A stretch of 64,000 nucleotides of DNA, taken from Candidatus Pseudomonas phytovorans (GTDB lineage Bacteria; Pseudomonadota; Gammaproteobacteria; Pseudomonadales; Pseudomonadaceae). The DNA is taken from positions 2,206,001 through 2,270,000 of the forward strand of contig CP119325.1 of NCBI GenBank assembly GCA_029202525.1. The letters run 5' to 3'. The notes below the pieces were generated by a model. It had not been told where the DNA came from, did no database searches, and saw nothing but the letters and a program-made list of their open reading frames with translations. Position numbers and translations under genes: made by a program. This document shows, one piece after another, positions 17,138-26,063 of this stretch (the stretch's first letter is position 1; each line of letters starts with the position of its first letter).

Positions 17138-17932
17138 ATGTCCAGCAAAGAACATCACCCCAGCGACCTGATCCGCGCCCGCGACCTAGAGGGCGTGGAT
17201 GTATGGGCGCTGCCCAGCTTCGACCCGGAGCCAGAGCACGTACCCGAGCCTGAGCCGGAACCCGAGGTGGTCGAGGAAGAAATCGAAGAGGTGCCGCTGG
17301 AAGAAGTCCAGCCGCTAACCCTCGAAGAGCTTGAGGCCATTCGCCAGGAAGCCTACAACGAAGGCTTCGCCACCGGTGAGCGCGAGGGCTTTCACAGCAC
17401 CCAGCTCAAGGTCCGCCAGGAGGCCGAAGCGGCCCTTAAAGCCAAGCTCGACAGCCTTGAGCAACTGATGGCCAACCTGATGGAGCCAATCGCCGAGCAA
17501 GACACGCAGATCGAGAAAACCCTCGTGCACCTGGTGGCACACATGACCCGCCAGGTGATCGGCCGCGAATTGCGCAACGATTCCAGCCAGATTACCCAGG
17601 TGCTGCGCGAAGCGCTCAAGCTGTTGCCCATGGGGGCGGACAATATCCGTATCCACCTCAACCCGCAGGACTTCGAGCTGGCCAAGGCCCTGCGCGAACG
17701 CCACGAGGAAAACTGGCGGCTGCTGGAAGACAGCGCGCTTCTGCCGGGAGGTTGCCGCATCGAGACTGCCCATAGCCGCATCGACGCCACCATGGAAACG
17801 CGCATCGAGAAAACCGTGGCGCAGCTGTTCGACCAGCTGCACGACCATTCCCTGCACCCGGCAGCGCCAGACATGTCGGTAGACCTGGATGCCCCGGTCG
17901 AGCATTGCGTGGACAACCCTGATGCACCTTAA
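17138..17932 (+). CDS. fliH: Flagellar export ATPase regulator FliH (264 aa)
   Basis: FliH dimers hold and restrain the FliI ATPase and link it to the C ring. The N-terminus is acidic and rich in Pro-Glu (about 30-65), followed by a long coiled coil and the conserved C-terminal FliI-binding domain (LPGGCRIETAHSRIDATMETRIE). The ATG at 17138 is preferred over an in-frame GTG at 17105, which lies in the likely untranslated gap. The end overlaps fliI by eleven bases. Confidence 0.93.
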   Translation: MSSKEHHPSDLIRARDLEGVDVWALPSFDPEPEHVPEPEPEPEVVEEEIEEVPLEEVQPLTLEELEAIRQEAYNEGFATGEREGFHSTQLKVRQEAEAALKAKLDSLEQLMANLMEPIAEQDTQIEKTLVHLVAHMTRQVIGRELRNDSSQITQVLREALKLLPMGADNIRIHLNPQDFELAKALRERHEENWRLLEDSALLPGGCRIETAHSRIDATMETRIEKTVAQLFDQLHDHSLHPAAPDMSVDLDAPVEHCVDNPDAP

Positions 17933-19277
17933 GCGCACCAGCTTCGGCAAGCGCCTGGGCAGCTATGCCGAGGCCATCGAGCTGCCGGCCCAGCCGATTG
18001 TCGAAGGCCGCCTGCTGCGCATGGTAGGGCTTACCCTGGAGGCCGAAGGCCTGCGCGCTGCCGTGGGCAGCCGCTGCCTGGTGATCAACGACGACAGCTA
18101 CCACCCGGTCCAGGTGGAAGCCGAAGTCATGGGTTTTGCCGGGCCCAAGGTGTTTCTCATGCCGGTCGGCAGTATTGTCGGCATTGCGCCCGGCGCCCGG
18201 GTGGTGCCGCTGGATGACGGCGGCCGCCTGCCCATGGGCATGAGCATGCTCGGTCGGGTGCTGGACGGCGCCGGCCGTGCACTGGATGGCAAGGGCGGGA
18301 TGAAGGCCGAGGACTGGGTGCCGATGGATGGGCCGGTGATCAACCCGCTCAACCGTGACCCCATTAGCAAGCCGCTGGATGTGGGCATCCGCAGCATCAA
18401 TGGCCTGCTGACCGTTGGCCGCGGTCAGCGCCTGGGCCTGTTCGCCGGTACCGGCGTGGGTAAGTCGGTGTTGCTGGGCATGATGACCCGCTTCACCGAA
18501 GCCGACATCATCGTGGTTGGCCTGATCGGCGAACGGGGCCGTGAGGTGAAAGAGTTCATCGAGCACATCCTGGGCGAAGAGGGCCTCAAGCGCTCGGTGG
18601 TGGTGGCCTCGCCTGCCGACGATGCGCCGCTGATGCGCCTGCGCGCTGCCATGTATTGCACACGGATTGCCGAATACTTCCGCGACAAAGGCAAGAACGT
18701 GCTGCTGCTGATGGACTCGCTCACCCGTTTTGCCCAGGCCCAGCGTGAAATTGCGCTGGCCATTGGTGAGCCGCCGGCCACCCGTGGTTACCCGCCGTCT
18801 GTCTTCGCCAAGCTGCCCAAGCTGGTGGAGCGTGCGGGCAATGGCGAGGCGGGTGGTGGTTCGATCACCGCGTTCTATACCGTTTTGTCCGAAGGTGATG
18901 ACCAGCAGGACCCGATCGCCGATTCGGCGCGGGGTGTGCTCGACGGCCACTTCGTGCTGTCGCGCCGGCTGGCCGAAGAGGGCCATTACCCGGCGATCGA
19001 CATCGAAGCGTCGATCAGCCGGGTCATGCCGCAGGTGGTCGATGCCGACCACTTGCGCCAGGCGCAGAAGTTCAAGCAGCTGTGGTCGCGGCTTTCGCAA
19101 AGCCGCGACCTGATCAGTGTGGGTGCCTACGTGGCCGGCGGCGACCCGGAAACCGACCTGGCCATTGCCTTGCAATCGAAGTTGGTAGAATTTCTGCGCC
19201 AGGGCCTGCACGAGAATGTGGGCATGGCGCAGAGCCGCGAACAGCTGGGGGCGATCTTCACGCCCCCGGCAGGCTGA
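17922..19277 (+). CDS. fliI: Flagellum-specific ATPase FliI (451 aa)
   Basis: FliI is the F1-beta-like hexameric ATPase of the flagellar type III export system. Walker A is GTGVGKSVLLG and Walker B is VLLLMDSLTRFAQAQREIALA, with the family signature PPSVFAKLPKLVERAG. The ATG at 17922 (MHLKRTSFGKRL) gives the usual FliI start; the ATG at 17889 would add eleven residues inside fliH. It sits between its regulator fliH and chaperone-like fliJ. Confidence 0.96.
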   Translation: MHLKRTSFGKRLGSYAEAIELPAQPIVEGRLLRMVGLTLEAEGLRAAVGSRCLVINDDSYHPVQVEAEVMGFAGPKVFLMPVGSIVGIAPGARVVPLDDGGRLPMGMSMLGRVLDGAGRALDGKGGMKAEDWVPMDGPVINPLNRDPISKPLDVGIRSINGLLTVGRGQRLGLFAGTGVGKSVLLGMMTRFTEADIIVVGLIGERGREVKEFIEHILGEEGLKRSVVVASPADDAPLMRLRAAMYCTRIAEYFRDKGKNVLLLMDSLTRFAQAQREIALAIGEPPATRGYPPSVFAKLPKLVERAGNGEAGGGSITAFYTVLSEGDDQQDPIADSARGVLDGHFVLSRRLAEEGHYPAIDIEASISRVMPQVVDADHLRQAQKFKQLWSRLSQSRDLISVGAYVAGGDPETDLAIALQSKLVEFLRQGLHENVGMAQSREQLGAIFTPPAG

Positions 19278-19283
19278 TAGGGC

Positions 19284-19736
19284 ATGGCGCTGCCCGGACG
19301 CGCGGCGCGCCTGGCGCCGGTGGTGGACATGGCCGAAGAGGCCGAGCGCAAGGCAGCCCAGCGCCTTGGTCATTTCCAGCAGCAAGTGGCCACGTCCCAG
19401 GCCAAGCTGGCCGAACTCGAACGGTTTCGTGAGGATTACCAGCTGCAGTGGATCAACCGCGGCGGGCAGGGCGTGAATGGCAGCTGGCTGGTCAACTACC
19501 AGCGCTTTCTGGGGCAGTTGGAAACGGCCATGACCCAGCAACGCCAGAGCCTGGTCTGGCACCAGAACAACCTCAACAATGCCCGTGGGGCCTGGCAGCA
19601 GGCCTATGCCCGGGTTGAAGGTTTGCGCAAGTTGGTGCAGCGCTACATGGACGAAGCCCGGCGCGCCGAAGACAAGCGTGAGCAGCGCTTGCTGGATGAA
19701 TTGTCGCAGCGGCTGCCCCGGCAGAACCATTTTTAG
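19284..19736 (+). CDS. fliJ: Flagellar export protein FliJ (150 aa)
   Basis: FliJ is a small coiled-coil protein that sits in the FliI hexamer like the F1 gamma stalk and recycles chaperones. The sequence is almost entirely charged helix (EEAERKAAQRLGHFQQQ, then DEARRAEDKREQRLLDELSQR), of normal length. It begins six bases after fliI and ends the operon; a long inverted repeat follows. Confidence 0.92.
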   Translation: MALPGRAARLAPVVDMAEEAERKAAQRLGHFQQQVATSQAKLAELERFREDYQLQWINRGGQGVNGSWLVNYQRFLGQLETAMTQQRQSLVWHQNNLNNARGAWQQAYARVEGLRKLVQRYMDEARRAEDKREQRLLDELSQRLPRQNHF

Positions 19737-19748
19737 AGGTTTGCCTCG

Positions 19749-20040
19749 GGCCTTGCAGCGCCTGTGAAATCGAGCGCCGCCCGCGCGGCGCTTCGCGGGG
19801 CAAGCCCGCTCCCACATTTTTTGCAACGTGGCCATGCCTGTGGGGGAGGCGTTGTCCGCCTTGGTGCTTGTCTTGAGGCAGGTGGGGCGGCAGCAGCACC
19901 AGCCTCGAAATGGAGCCTGGACAACAATGCTGACAACCATGGCCTCACAGACATGGTCACGTTGCAACAAATGTGGGAGCGGGCTTGCCCCGCGAAGCGC
20001 CGCGCGGGCGGCGCTCGATCTTGCGGGCGCTGCAAGGCCT
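19749..20040. repeat. Large REP-based inverted repeat after fliJ
   Basis: This explains most of the 385-base gap from 19737 to 20121. The left arm (19749-19858) and right arm (19928-20040) are nearly perfect reverse complements over about 110 bases. Each contains a GC-rich palindrome, a REP core (GCAAGCCCGCTCCCACA) and a less conserved outer part. About 70 unique bases separate the arms. No gene is supported in it. Confidence 0.9.
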
Positions 20041-20121
20041 GCGGCGGGCACTTGCCACTCATACCATCGCCTGCTAAACCTTAATGGAGTTGCATTCGCC
20101 ATCATCGAAGGAATCGCTAGC

Positions 20122-20424
20122 ATGGCAGTCGAGACTGATTTTTCGCAGGACGAGAAAAAGCTGACGATCAAGATCAAGGGGCGCTTCGACTTCGGCAAGC
20201 ACCAGGAATTTCGCGACGCCTACGAACGCCAAGGGAAGCTCGACTCGGTGATTGTCGACCTGGCGGACACCACCTACCTCGACAGTTCCGCGCTTGGCAT
20301 GCTGCTGTTGCTGCGTGACCACGTGGGCGGAGATGACTCGGATGTCCGCGTGAAGAATGCCAGCTCCGATGTGCGCAAGATCCTCGCCATCTCCAATTTC
20401 GATAAGCTCTTCGATATCAGTTGA
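20122..20424 (+). CDS. hsbA: STAS-domain anti-sigma factor antagonist, HsbA-like (100 aa)
   Basis: This is a single STAS domain. The phospho-acceptor region YLDSSALGMLLLLRD is intact, with serine in the expected place, so it can be switched by kinase and phosphatase. In P. aeruginosa the equivalent HsbA binds FlgM or a cyclase, tying motility to biofilm choice. The ATG at 20122 gives a normal 100-residue STAS protein; the upstream open frame runs through the REP repeat. The next two genes encode the matching phosphatase/kinase regulator and Hpt protein. The assignment to hsbA rests on this trio. Confidence 0.85.
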   Translation: MAVETDFSQDEKKLTIKIKGRFDFGKHQEFRDAYERQGKLDSVIVDLADTTYLDSSALGMLLLLRDHVGGDDSDVRVKNASSDVRKILAISNFDKLFDIS

Positions 20425-20432
20425 GCACCAAC

Positions 20433-22124
20433 ATGCCCGCCGAACAGGCGTTGACCGTGCTGGTCGCCGAAGACGGGGCCGCCGACCGCCTGCTGCTGGC
20501 GCAGATCGTGCGCCGTCAGGGCCATCAGGTATTCACTGCAGAAAACGGCGAGCAGGCGGTGGCGCTGTTTGTCGAGCGGCGCCCGCAACTGGTGCTGCTG
20601 GATGCACTGATGCCGGTGATGGATGGCTTCGAGGCGGCGCGGCAGATCAAGGCCCTGGCCGGTGAGGCGCTGGTGCCGATCATTTTCCTGACTTCGCTGA
20701 ACGAGGAGGAAGGCTTGGTGCGCTGCCTGGAGGCCGGGGGCGATGACTTCATGGCCAAGCCTTACAGTGCGGTGATCCTCGGCGCCAAGATCCGCGCCAT
20801 GGATCGCCTGCGCCGGCTGCAGGCTACCGTGCTGGCGCAGCGCGACCAGATTACCCGGCACCACCATCACCTGCTCAACGAGCAGCGGGTGGCCAAGGCG
20901 GTATTCGACAAGGTGGCTCACTCCGGCTGCCTTTCTGCCCCCAACATCCGCTACCTGCAGTCGCCCTATGCGCTGTTCAACGGCGACCTGATGCTGGCCG
21001 CGTTCACGCCAGCCGGTGACATGCGCGTGCTGCTTGGCGATTTCACCGGCCATGGCCTGCCAGCGGCGGTGGGGGCCATGCCGCTGGCCGAGGTGTTCTA
21101 CGGCATGACCGCCAAGGGCTACGGCATGGCGCAGATACTGCGCGAGATGAACGCCAAGCTCAAACGTATCCTGCCGGTGGACATGTTCTGTTGTGCAATG
21201 CTGCTCGACCTCAGCTTGCAGCGTGGTTCGGTAGAGGTGTGGAACGGGGGCATGCCCGATGGCTATCGCCTGTCGGTTAGTGGCGATGTAATATCATCCT
21301 TGTGCTCGCGGCATCTGCCGCTGGGCATCCTGGCGGCTGAGCGTTTCGATGACAGCACTGAAGTGCTGCCGTTGGCGCCGGGCGAGCGCCTGTTGCTGTT
21401 GTCGGACGGTGTGCTGGACACCGCCGACGACCAGGAACGGCTGTTCGGTGTGCAGCGCCTGCGTGCGGTGCTGGCCGACAATCACGACCCAGTGCAGCTG
21501 TTCGACGAAGTGATGCAGGCGCTGGAGCGTTTTGGCGGGCGCCCGCGTGATGACATCAGCCTGTGCGACATTCGCATGTTCAGCGCCGAAGAGCGGGTGC
21601 CGGCGCCGATGATCTATTCTGATAGCGGCCGCTCCAGCCCGCTGGACTGGTCGCTGGGGTTCGAGGTGCGTGGCGAGAGCCTCAAGCGCTTCAACCCGGT
21701 GCCGTACCTGGTGCAGTTGTTGCAGGAAATACACGGCCTGCGCGCGCGTACCGGTAGCCTGCATGCAGTGCTCAGCGAACTGTATTCCAACGCGCTGGAG
21801 CATGGGGTGCTGGGCCTGGATTCGCGGCTCAAGCGTGATGTGCAGGGGTTTGCCGACTATTACCAGGAGCGCGCCCGGCGACTGGGTGCATTGAATGACG
21901 GTTTCGTGCGCATCGACTTCACCGTTGAACCGCACGCCGATGGCGGGCGTCTGATGATCCAGGTTCTCGACAGTGGCGCCGGTTTCGATGTCCAGCGTGT
22001 GCTGTCGCGGCCTTCGCTGGCGCAGGGCCTGAGCGGGCGTGGCCTGAATCTGGTTCAGCGACTGGCAAGTGACGCGCGCTGGAGCGAGGGCGGTCGCTGC
22101 GCGCATGTGGAGTTCGTCTGGTGA
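20433..22124 (+). CDS. hsbR: Response regulator with PP2C phosphatase and HATPase domains, HsbR-like (563 aa)
   Basis: The receiver domain (1-125) has D57 in LVLLDALMPVMDG. A SpoIIE/PP2C phosphatase follows (about 175-390: LLGDFTGHGLPAAVGAMP, LLLLSDGVLDTAD, PRDDISLCD), then a serine-kinase-type HATPase (ELYSNALEHG, LDSGAGFD, GRGLNLVQRLAS). It should both dephosphorylate and phosphorylate the STAS partner, directed by phosphotransfer from the Hpt protein. I took ATG 20433; a TTG at 20421 overlapping the previous stop is also possible. Neither has a strong ribosome site. Confidence 0.88.
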   Translation: MPAEQALTVLVAEDGAADRLLLAQIVRRQGHQVFTAENGEQAVALFVERRPQLVLLDALMPVMDGFEAARQIKALAGEALVPIIFLTSLNEEEGLVRCLEAGGDDFMAKPYSAVILGAKIRAMDRLRRLQATVLAQRDQITRHHHHLLNEQRVAKAVFDKVAHSGCLSAPNIRYLQSPYALFNGDLMLAAFTPAGDMRVLLGDFTGHGLPAAVGAMPLAEVFYGMTAKGYGMAQILREMNAKLKRILPVDMFCCAMLLDLSLQRGSVEVWNGGMPDGYRLSVSGDVISSLCSRHLPLGILAAERFDDSTEVLPLAPGERLLLLSDGVLDTADDQERLFGVQRLRAVLADNHDPVQLFDEVMQALERFGGRPRDDISLCDIRMFSAEERVPAPMIYSDSGRSSPLDWSLGFEVRGESLKRFNPVPYLVQLLQEIHGLRARTGSLHAVLSELYSNALEHGVLGLDSRLKRDVQGFADYYQERARRLGALNDGFVRIDFTVEPHADGGRLMIQVLDSGAGFDVQRVLSRPSLAQGLSGRGLNLVQRLASDARWSEGGRCAHVEFVW

Positions 22125-22172
22125 GCCACGCGTTGGCTCGGGCATAATCTGGCTTGATCAAGGAGTGAACAA

Positions 22173-22520
22173 GTGACTGACATGCATATTGACCACAAGG
22201 TACTCCGTGACCTGCGTGAAGTCATGGAAGAGGGCTACCTGCAGTTGGTGCAAACCTTTCTCGACGACTCCGAACGGCGCCTGAGCCAGTTGCACGCCGC
22301 CAAAAGCGCCGAAGAGCTCGGTGCGGCTGCCCACAGTTTCAAGGGCAGCAGCAGCAACATGGGTGCCGTGGCACTGGCTGGCCTGTGTCAGCAACTGGAA
22401 GACCGCGCGCGGCGGCCCCCGCTGTATGGTATCGAAGACCTGGTCAACCGCATCGACCAGGAATATCTCGTGGTGCAGCACTTCTATCGCGGTGAGCAGC
22501 AGCAGATTTCTGCAGGCTGA
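22173..22520 (+). CDS. hptB: Histidine phosphotransfer protein, HptB-like (115 aa)
   Basis: A single Hpt domain carries the phospho-acceptor H54 in AAAHSFKGSSSNMG. In P. aeruginosa HptB receives phosphate from hybrid kinases and passes it to HsbR. The GTG at 22173 is chosen because AGGAG lies at 22161-22165, seven bases upstream; the ATG three codons later would be 16 bases away. It closes the module between fliJ and fliK. Confidence 0.87.
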   Translation: MTDMHIDHKVLRDLREVMEEGYLQLVQTFLDDSERRLSQLHAAKSAEELGAAAHSFKGSSSNMGAVALAGLCQQLEDRARRPPLYGIEDLVNRIDQEYLVVQHFYRGEQQQISAG

Positions 22521-22521
22521 G

Positions 22522-22538
22522 TTGGCGCAATTTTTGCC
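22522..22538 (+). promoter_or_regulatory. Sigma-54 promoter of fliK
   Basis: TTGGCGC-N4-TTTGCC has GG at 22524-22525 and GC at 22536-22537 with ten bases between. It starts immediately after the hptB stop. Transcription from about 22549 leaves a 37-base leader before fliK. Confidence 0.85.
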
Positions 22539-22585
22539 TCTCTATGGCTGGATGATTTTTTTGTTTCTGGCGCGGAGACCGCTCA

Positions 22586-23842
22586 ATGCCTGTTGCACCC
22601 AACCCTTTGTTGCAAGCCAGCGCCATTGCAAGCACCTCGCGTTCGGCCACCGCGCAGGCGGATAAACCGGCGCAGGCGCTGGGTGACAAGGGCGACGGCT
22701 TTGGCCAGGTGATGGCCAGGCAAGGGCGTGACAAGGCCGCCGGGCATGATGACAAGGTCGCCCCGGCCAAGCCCAAGGACAAACCTGAGGCGGCAGCGGG
22801 TGGCAAGAAAGACCCCGCCGACAAAACTGCGGTTGCCGATGACGGCAACAAATTGCCAGCTGGCGACGATGCCCAGGCCGATACCGGGTTGCGTGACGCC
22901 AGCCTGGTGGCCGGCCAGGTCACCGACGCTCAGCCTGGCGCACAACTGATCCAGGCCCAGGCTGAGGCTGTTGCGCCGGTGCTGCAGGCGGCCACGGCGC
23001 AGGTTGCCGCACAGCCCGAAGAACCCGCTGCCGAAGAAGCCTTCGACCCCGATGCCGACCCGTTGGCCAACCTGCCAACCTTGCGCCTGGCGTTGGAGCA
23101 CAGCGCTCAGGCCAAAGGGGGGACTTCGACCCATGCCCTGGATCCGTCCCGAGCCCAGGGCGAGGATGGGCAGGCAGCCGTCAATACCTTGGCGAACCTG
23201 GTGGGCGATGCCGAGGGGGAAGCGGGTGAACCAGGTGACAAGGCCTTCGGTGCCTTGCTTGAAGATGGCCTGAAAGACACCAAGGGCGCCAGCAGCGACA
23301 CCCGCATCGATGATTTCGCCAGCCGCCTGGCGAGCCTGACCCAGGCAGCCACGGCCAAGACCGCCAATGCGGTGCCGGCCAATGCCGGCCCGTTGCACCA
23401 GCCGTTGCCGATGAACCAGGGCGCCTGGGCCGAGGGCCTGGTCAACCGGGTCATGTACCTGTCCAGCCAGAATCTCAAATCGGCGGATATCCAGCTGGAG
23501 CCGGCCGAGCTGGGCCGGCTGGATATTCGCGTCAATGTTGCGACGGACCAGTCGACCCAGGTCACCTTCATCAGCGGTCACGCCGGTGTGCGTGATGCCC
23601 TCGACAGCCAGATGCACCGCCTGCGCGAACTGTTCGCCCAGCAGGGGCTGGCCCAGCCGGATGTCAACGTGGCCGACCAGTCCCGTGGGCAGCAACAGCA
23701 GCAGGGGCAGGCGCAGGGCAGCAACCTGTCCGGCGTGGCGGCGCGGCAGGCGGAGCAGGGTGGCGTTGAGGTTGCCGATAGTGTCCGCCCTGCAGAGCAG
23801 CAGGTGATTGTCGGCGACAGTGCGGTCGATTATTACGCCTGA
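22586..23842 (+). CDS. fliK: Flagellar hook-length control protein FliK (418 aa)
   Basis: FliK is exported as a molecular ruler and tells FlhB to switch from hook to filament substrates. The first 300 residues are Ala/Asp/Lys-rich and loosely conserved, as usual. The C-terminal domain is clear (VNRVMYLSSQNLKSADIQL, PAELGRLDIRVNV, HAGVRDALDSQMHRLRELF), and the tail is Gln-rich (RGQQQQQGQAQ). A second FliK-like gene lies at 49822-51378 on the other strand. Confidence 0.93.
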   Translation: MPVAPNPLLQASAIASTSRSATAQADKPAQALGDKGDGFGQVMARQGRDKAAGHDDKVAPAKPKDKPEAAAGGKKDPADKTAVADDGNKLPAGDDAQADTGLRDASLVAGQVTDAQPGAQLIQAQAEAVAPVLQAATAQVAAQPEEPAAEEAFDPDADPLANLPTLRLALEHSAQAKGGTSTHALDPSRAQGEDGQAAVNTLANLVGDAEGEAGEPGDKAFGALLEDGLKDTKGASSDTRIDDFASRLASLTQAATAKTANAVPANAGPLHQPLPMNQGAWAEGLVNRVMYLSSQNLKSADIQLEPAELGRLDIRVNVATDQSTQVTFISGHAGVRDALDSQMHRLRELFAQQGLAQPDVNVADQSRGQQQQQGQAQGSNLSGVAARQAEQGGVEVADSVRPAEQQVIVGDSAVDYYA

Positions 23843-23864
23843 CCCTGGTTTCGCTGTGCTGGCC

Positions 23865-23950
23865 TCTTCGCGGGCTCGCCCGCTCCCACAGGAATTTCAC
23901 CGATTTCGAAATCTGTGCAGTACCTGTGGGAGCGGGCGAGCCCGCGAAGA
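23865..23950. repeat. Inverted REP pair after fliK
   Basis: TCTTCGCGGGCTCGCCCGCT at the left is repeated inverted at the right (23923-23950), with a small GATTTCGAAATC palindrome between. It lies between the fliK stop and the fliL promoter and probably ends fliK transcription. Confidence 0.85.
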
Positions 23951-23994
23951 AGACAACACCGCAAACCCTGCTGAAACCCATCTTCTGCAAAATC

Positions 23995-24010
23995 TGGCAT
24001 AACACTTGCT
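23995..24010 (+). promoter_or_regulatory. Sigma-54 promoter of fliLMNOPQR-flhB
   Basis: TGGCAT-N5-TTGCT has GG at 23996-23997 and GC at 24008-24009, exact RpoN spacing. The predicted transcript starts near 24021, about 40 bases before fliL. Confidence 0.87.
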
Positions 24011-24060
24011 CAAGCCAAGCCATCCACCTTTGAACCCCCGATGGACGACGGATTATTGGC

Positions 24061-24558
24061 ATGGCGAAGAGCGAAGCAGTCAAAGACCCCGCCACTAAAG
24101 GCAAACTCAAACTGATCCTGCTGGCCGTCGTGGGCCTGCTGCTGGCGATCGGCCTTTCGGTGGGCGCTACCTGGTTCATCATGCACAAGGGCGAGTCGGC
24201 CCCGGCCGCCGAGCCTGCGGCCAGCAACGTCAAGCCTGCGGCGATCTACGAGGCGCTGACCCCGGCATTCGTGGTGAATTTCAATCAGAACGGCCGCCAG
24301 CGCTACATGCAATTGAGCATCACCATGCAGGCGCGTAACCAGGCCGACCTGGATGCCCTCAAGGTGCACATGCCGGTGATCCGCAACAACTTGGTGATGA
24401 TGTTCTCCGGGCAGGGCTTCGACACCCTGGCCAGCAGCCCGGTCGGGCAGGAGATGTTGCGCCAGAAGGCCACCGCAGTGGTCCAGGAAGTGGCGCAGAA
24501 GGAAGTCGGCAAGCCGGTCATCGACCAGTTGCTGTTCACCAATTTCGTATTGCAGTAG
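24061..24558 (+). CDS. fliL: Flagellar basal body protein FliL (165 aa)
   Basis: FliL is a single-pass inner-membrane protein that surrounds and stabilises stators. The N-terminal membrane helix (about 18-40, LKLILLAVVGLLLAIGLSVG) is followed by a periplasmic SPFH-like domain (ALTPAFVVNFNQNGRQRYMQL). It is the first gene of the export operon, nine bases before fliM. Confidence 0.95.
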   Translation: MAKSEAVKDPATKGKLKLILLAVVGLLLAIGLSVGATWFIMHKGESAPAAEPAASNVKPAAIYEALTPAFVVNFNQNGRQRYMQLSITMQARNQADLDALKVHMPVIRNNLVMMFSGQGFDTLASSPVGQEMLRQKATAVVQEVAQKEVGKPVIDQLLFTNFVLQ

Positions 24559-24567
24559 GAGTCCGCA

Positions 24568-25536
24568 ATGGCCGTACAGGACCTGCTGTCCCAGGATGAA
24601 ATCGATGCCCTGTTGCACGGCGTCGACGACGGGCTGGTGCAGACCGAAAGTGCATCCGAGCCTGGCAGTATCAAAAGCTACGACCTGACCAGTCAGGACC
24701 GCATCGTGCGGGGTCGCATGCCGACCCTGGAAATGATCAACGAGCGCTTCGCCCGTTACACCCGCATCAGCATGTTCAACCTGCTGCGCCGTTCCGCCGA
24801 CGTGGCCGTGGGTGGCGTGCAGGTGATGAAGTTCGGCGAATACGTGCACTCGCTGTACGTGCCGACCAGCCTCAACCTGGTCAAGATCAAGCCGCTGCGC
24901 GGCACCTCGCTGTTCATTCTGGATGCCAAGCTGGTGTTCAAGCTGGTAGACAACTTCTTCGGCGGCGATGGCCGCCACGCCAAGATTGAAGGCCGCGAAT
25001 TCACCCCCACCGAACTGCGCGTGGTGCGCATGGTGCTGGATCAGTGTTTCGTCGACCTCAAGGAAGCCTGGCAAGCGATCATGCCGGTCACCTTCGAGTA
25101 CATGAACTCCGAGGTCAACCCGGCCATGGCCAACATCGTCGGCCCCAGCGAGGCGGTGGTGGTGTCCACCTTCCACATTGAGCTGGACGGTGGCGGCGGC
25201 GACCTGCACGTGACCATGCCGTACTCGATGATCGAGCCGGTGCGGGAAATGCTCGATGCCGGTTTCCAGTCCGACCTGGACGACCAGGACGAGCGCTGGG
25301 TCAAGGCCCTGCGCGAAGACGTGCTGGACGTGGCCGTGCCGCTGACTGCCACGGTCGCCCGGCGTCAGCTGAAGCTGCGCGACATCCTGCACATGCAGCC
25401 TGGCGACGTGATTCCGGTGGAGCTGCCCGAGCACCTGGTGCTGCGTGCCAACGGCGTGCCGTCTTTCAAGGCGCGCCTGGGTTCGCACAAGGGCAACCTG
25501 GCCCTGCAGATCATCGACCCGATCGAACGCCGCTGA
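24568..25536 (+). CDS. fliM: Flagellar motor switch protein FliM (322 aa)
   Basis: FliM is the C-ring protein that binds phospho-CheY. The N-terminal CheY-binding peptide is intact (LLSQDEIDALLHG, residues 6-18). The CheC-like middle domain and C-terminal SpoA domain (VAVPLTATVARRQLKLRDIL) follow. The motif core EIDALL recurs in FliN and resembles repeats in CheA and the CheZ tail of this window. Confidence 0.97.
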   Translation: MAVQDLLSQDEIDALLHGVDDGLVQTESASEPGSIKSYDLTSQDRIVRGRMPTLEMINERFARYTRISMFNLLRRSADVAVGGVQVMKFGEYVHSLYVPTSLNLVKIKPLRGTSLFILDAKLVFKLVDNFFGGDGRHAKIEGREFTPTELRVVRMVLDQCFVDLKEAWQAIMPVTFEYMNSEVNPAMANIVGPSEAVVVSTFHIELDGGGGDLHVTMPYSMIEPVREMLDAGFQSDLDDQDERWVKALREDVLDVAVPLTATVARRQLKLRDILHMQPGDVIPVELPEHLVLRANGVPSFKARLGSHKGNLALQIIDPIERR

Positions 25537-25583
25537 CGGTGTGCCGGTCGCTCATAACGAATTGAATGCCTGTCGAGGAAACC

Positions 25584-26051
25584 ATGGCTAACGAAAACGA
25601 GATCACCTCCGCAGAGGACCAGGCGCTGGCCGATGAGTGGGCTGCGGCCCTTGAAGAAACCGGCTCGGCCGGGCAGGCCGACATCGATGCGCTGCTGGGC
25701 GGTGACACCGGCAGCAGTGGCGGCGCTGGCCGCATGCCGATGGAAGAGTTCGCCAGCTCGCCGAAGCCGAATGAAAACGTCAGCCTCGAAGGCCCTAACC
25801 TGGACGTGATTCTGGACATCCCGGTGAACATTTCCATGGAAGTGGGCAGCACCGAGATCAACATCCGCAACCTGCTGCAGCTCAACCAGGGCTCGGTGAT
25901 CGAGCTTGACCGCCTGGCCGGCGAGCCGCTTGACGTGCTGGTCAACGGCACGCTGATCGCCCATGGCGAAGTGGTGGTGGTCAACGAGAAGTTCGGCATT
26001 CGCCTGACCGACGTGATCAGCCCCAGCGAACGTATCAAGAAGCTGCGCTGA
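25584..26051 (+). CDS. fliN: Flagellar motor switch protein FliN (155 aa)
   Basis: FliN forms the base of the C ring and docks FliH. The C-terminal SpoA domain is typical (LDVILDIPVNISMEVG, LLQLNQGSVIELDRLAGEPLDVLVNG). The N-terminus carries QADIDALLGGD, a FliM-like CheY-binding motif. The ATG at 25584 follows GAGGAA at 25575-25580; the ATG six codons earlier has no ribosome site. Confidence 0.96.
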   Translation: MANENEITSAEDQALADEWAAALEETGSAGQADIDALLGGDTGSSGGAGRMPMEEFASSPKPNENVSLEGPNLDVILDIPVNISMEVGSTEINIRNLLQLNQGSVIELDRLAGEPLDVLVNGTLIAHGEVVVVNEKFGIRLTDVISPSERIKKLR

Positions 26052-26063
26052 GTGAAGGGCACG

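Noticed and set aside
19749..20040. CRISPR array
   Set aside because: The repeated units are inverted REP copies, not regularly spaced direct repeats, and no cas genes are present.
17658..20198. 846-codon minus-strand frame opposite fliH, fliI and fliJ
   Set aside because: It spans three certain genes and a REP repeat on the other strand; the product is low in recognisable structure and has no ribosome site.
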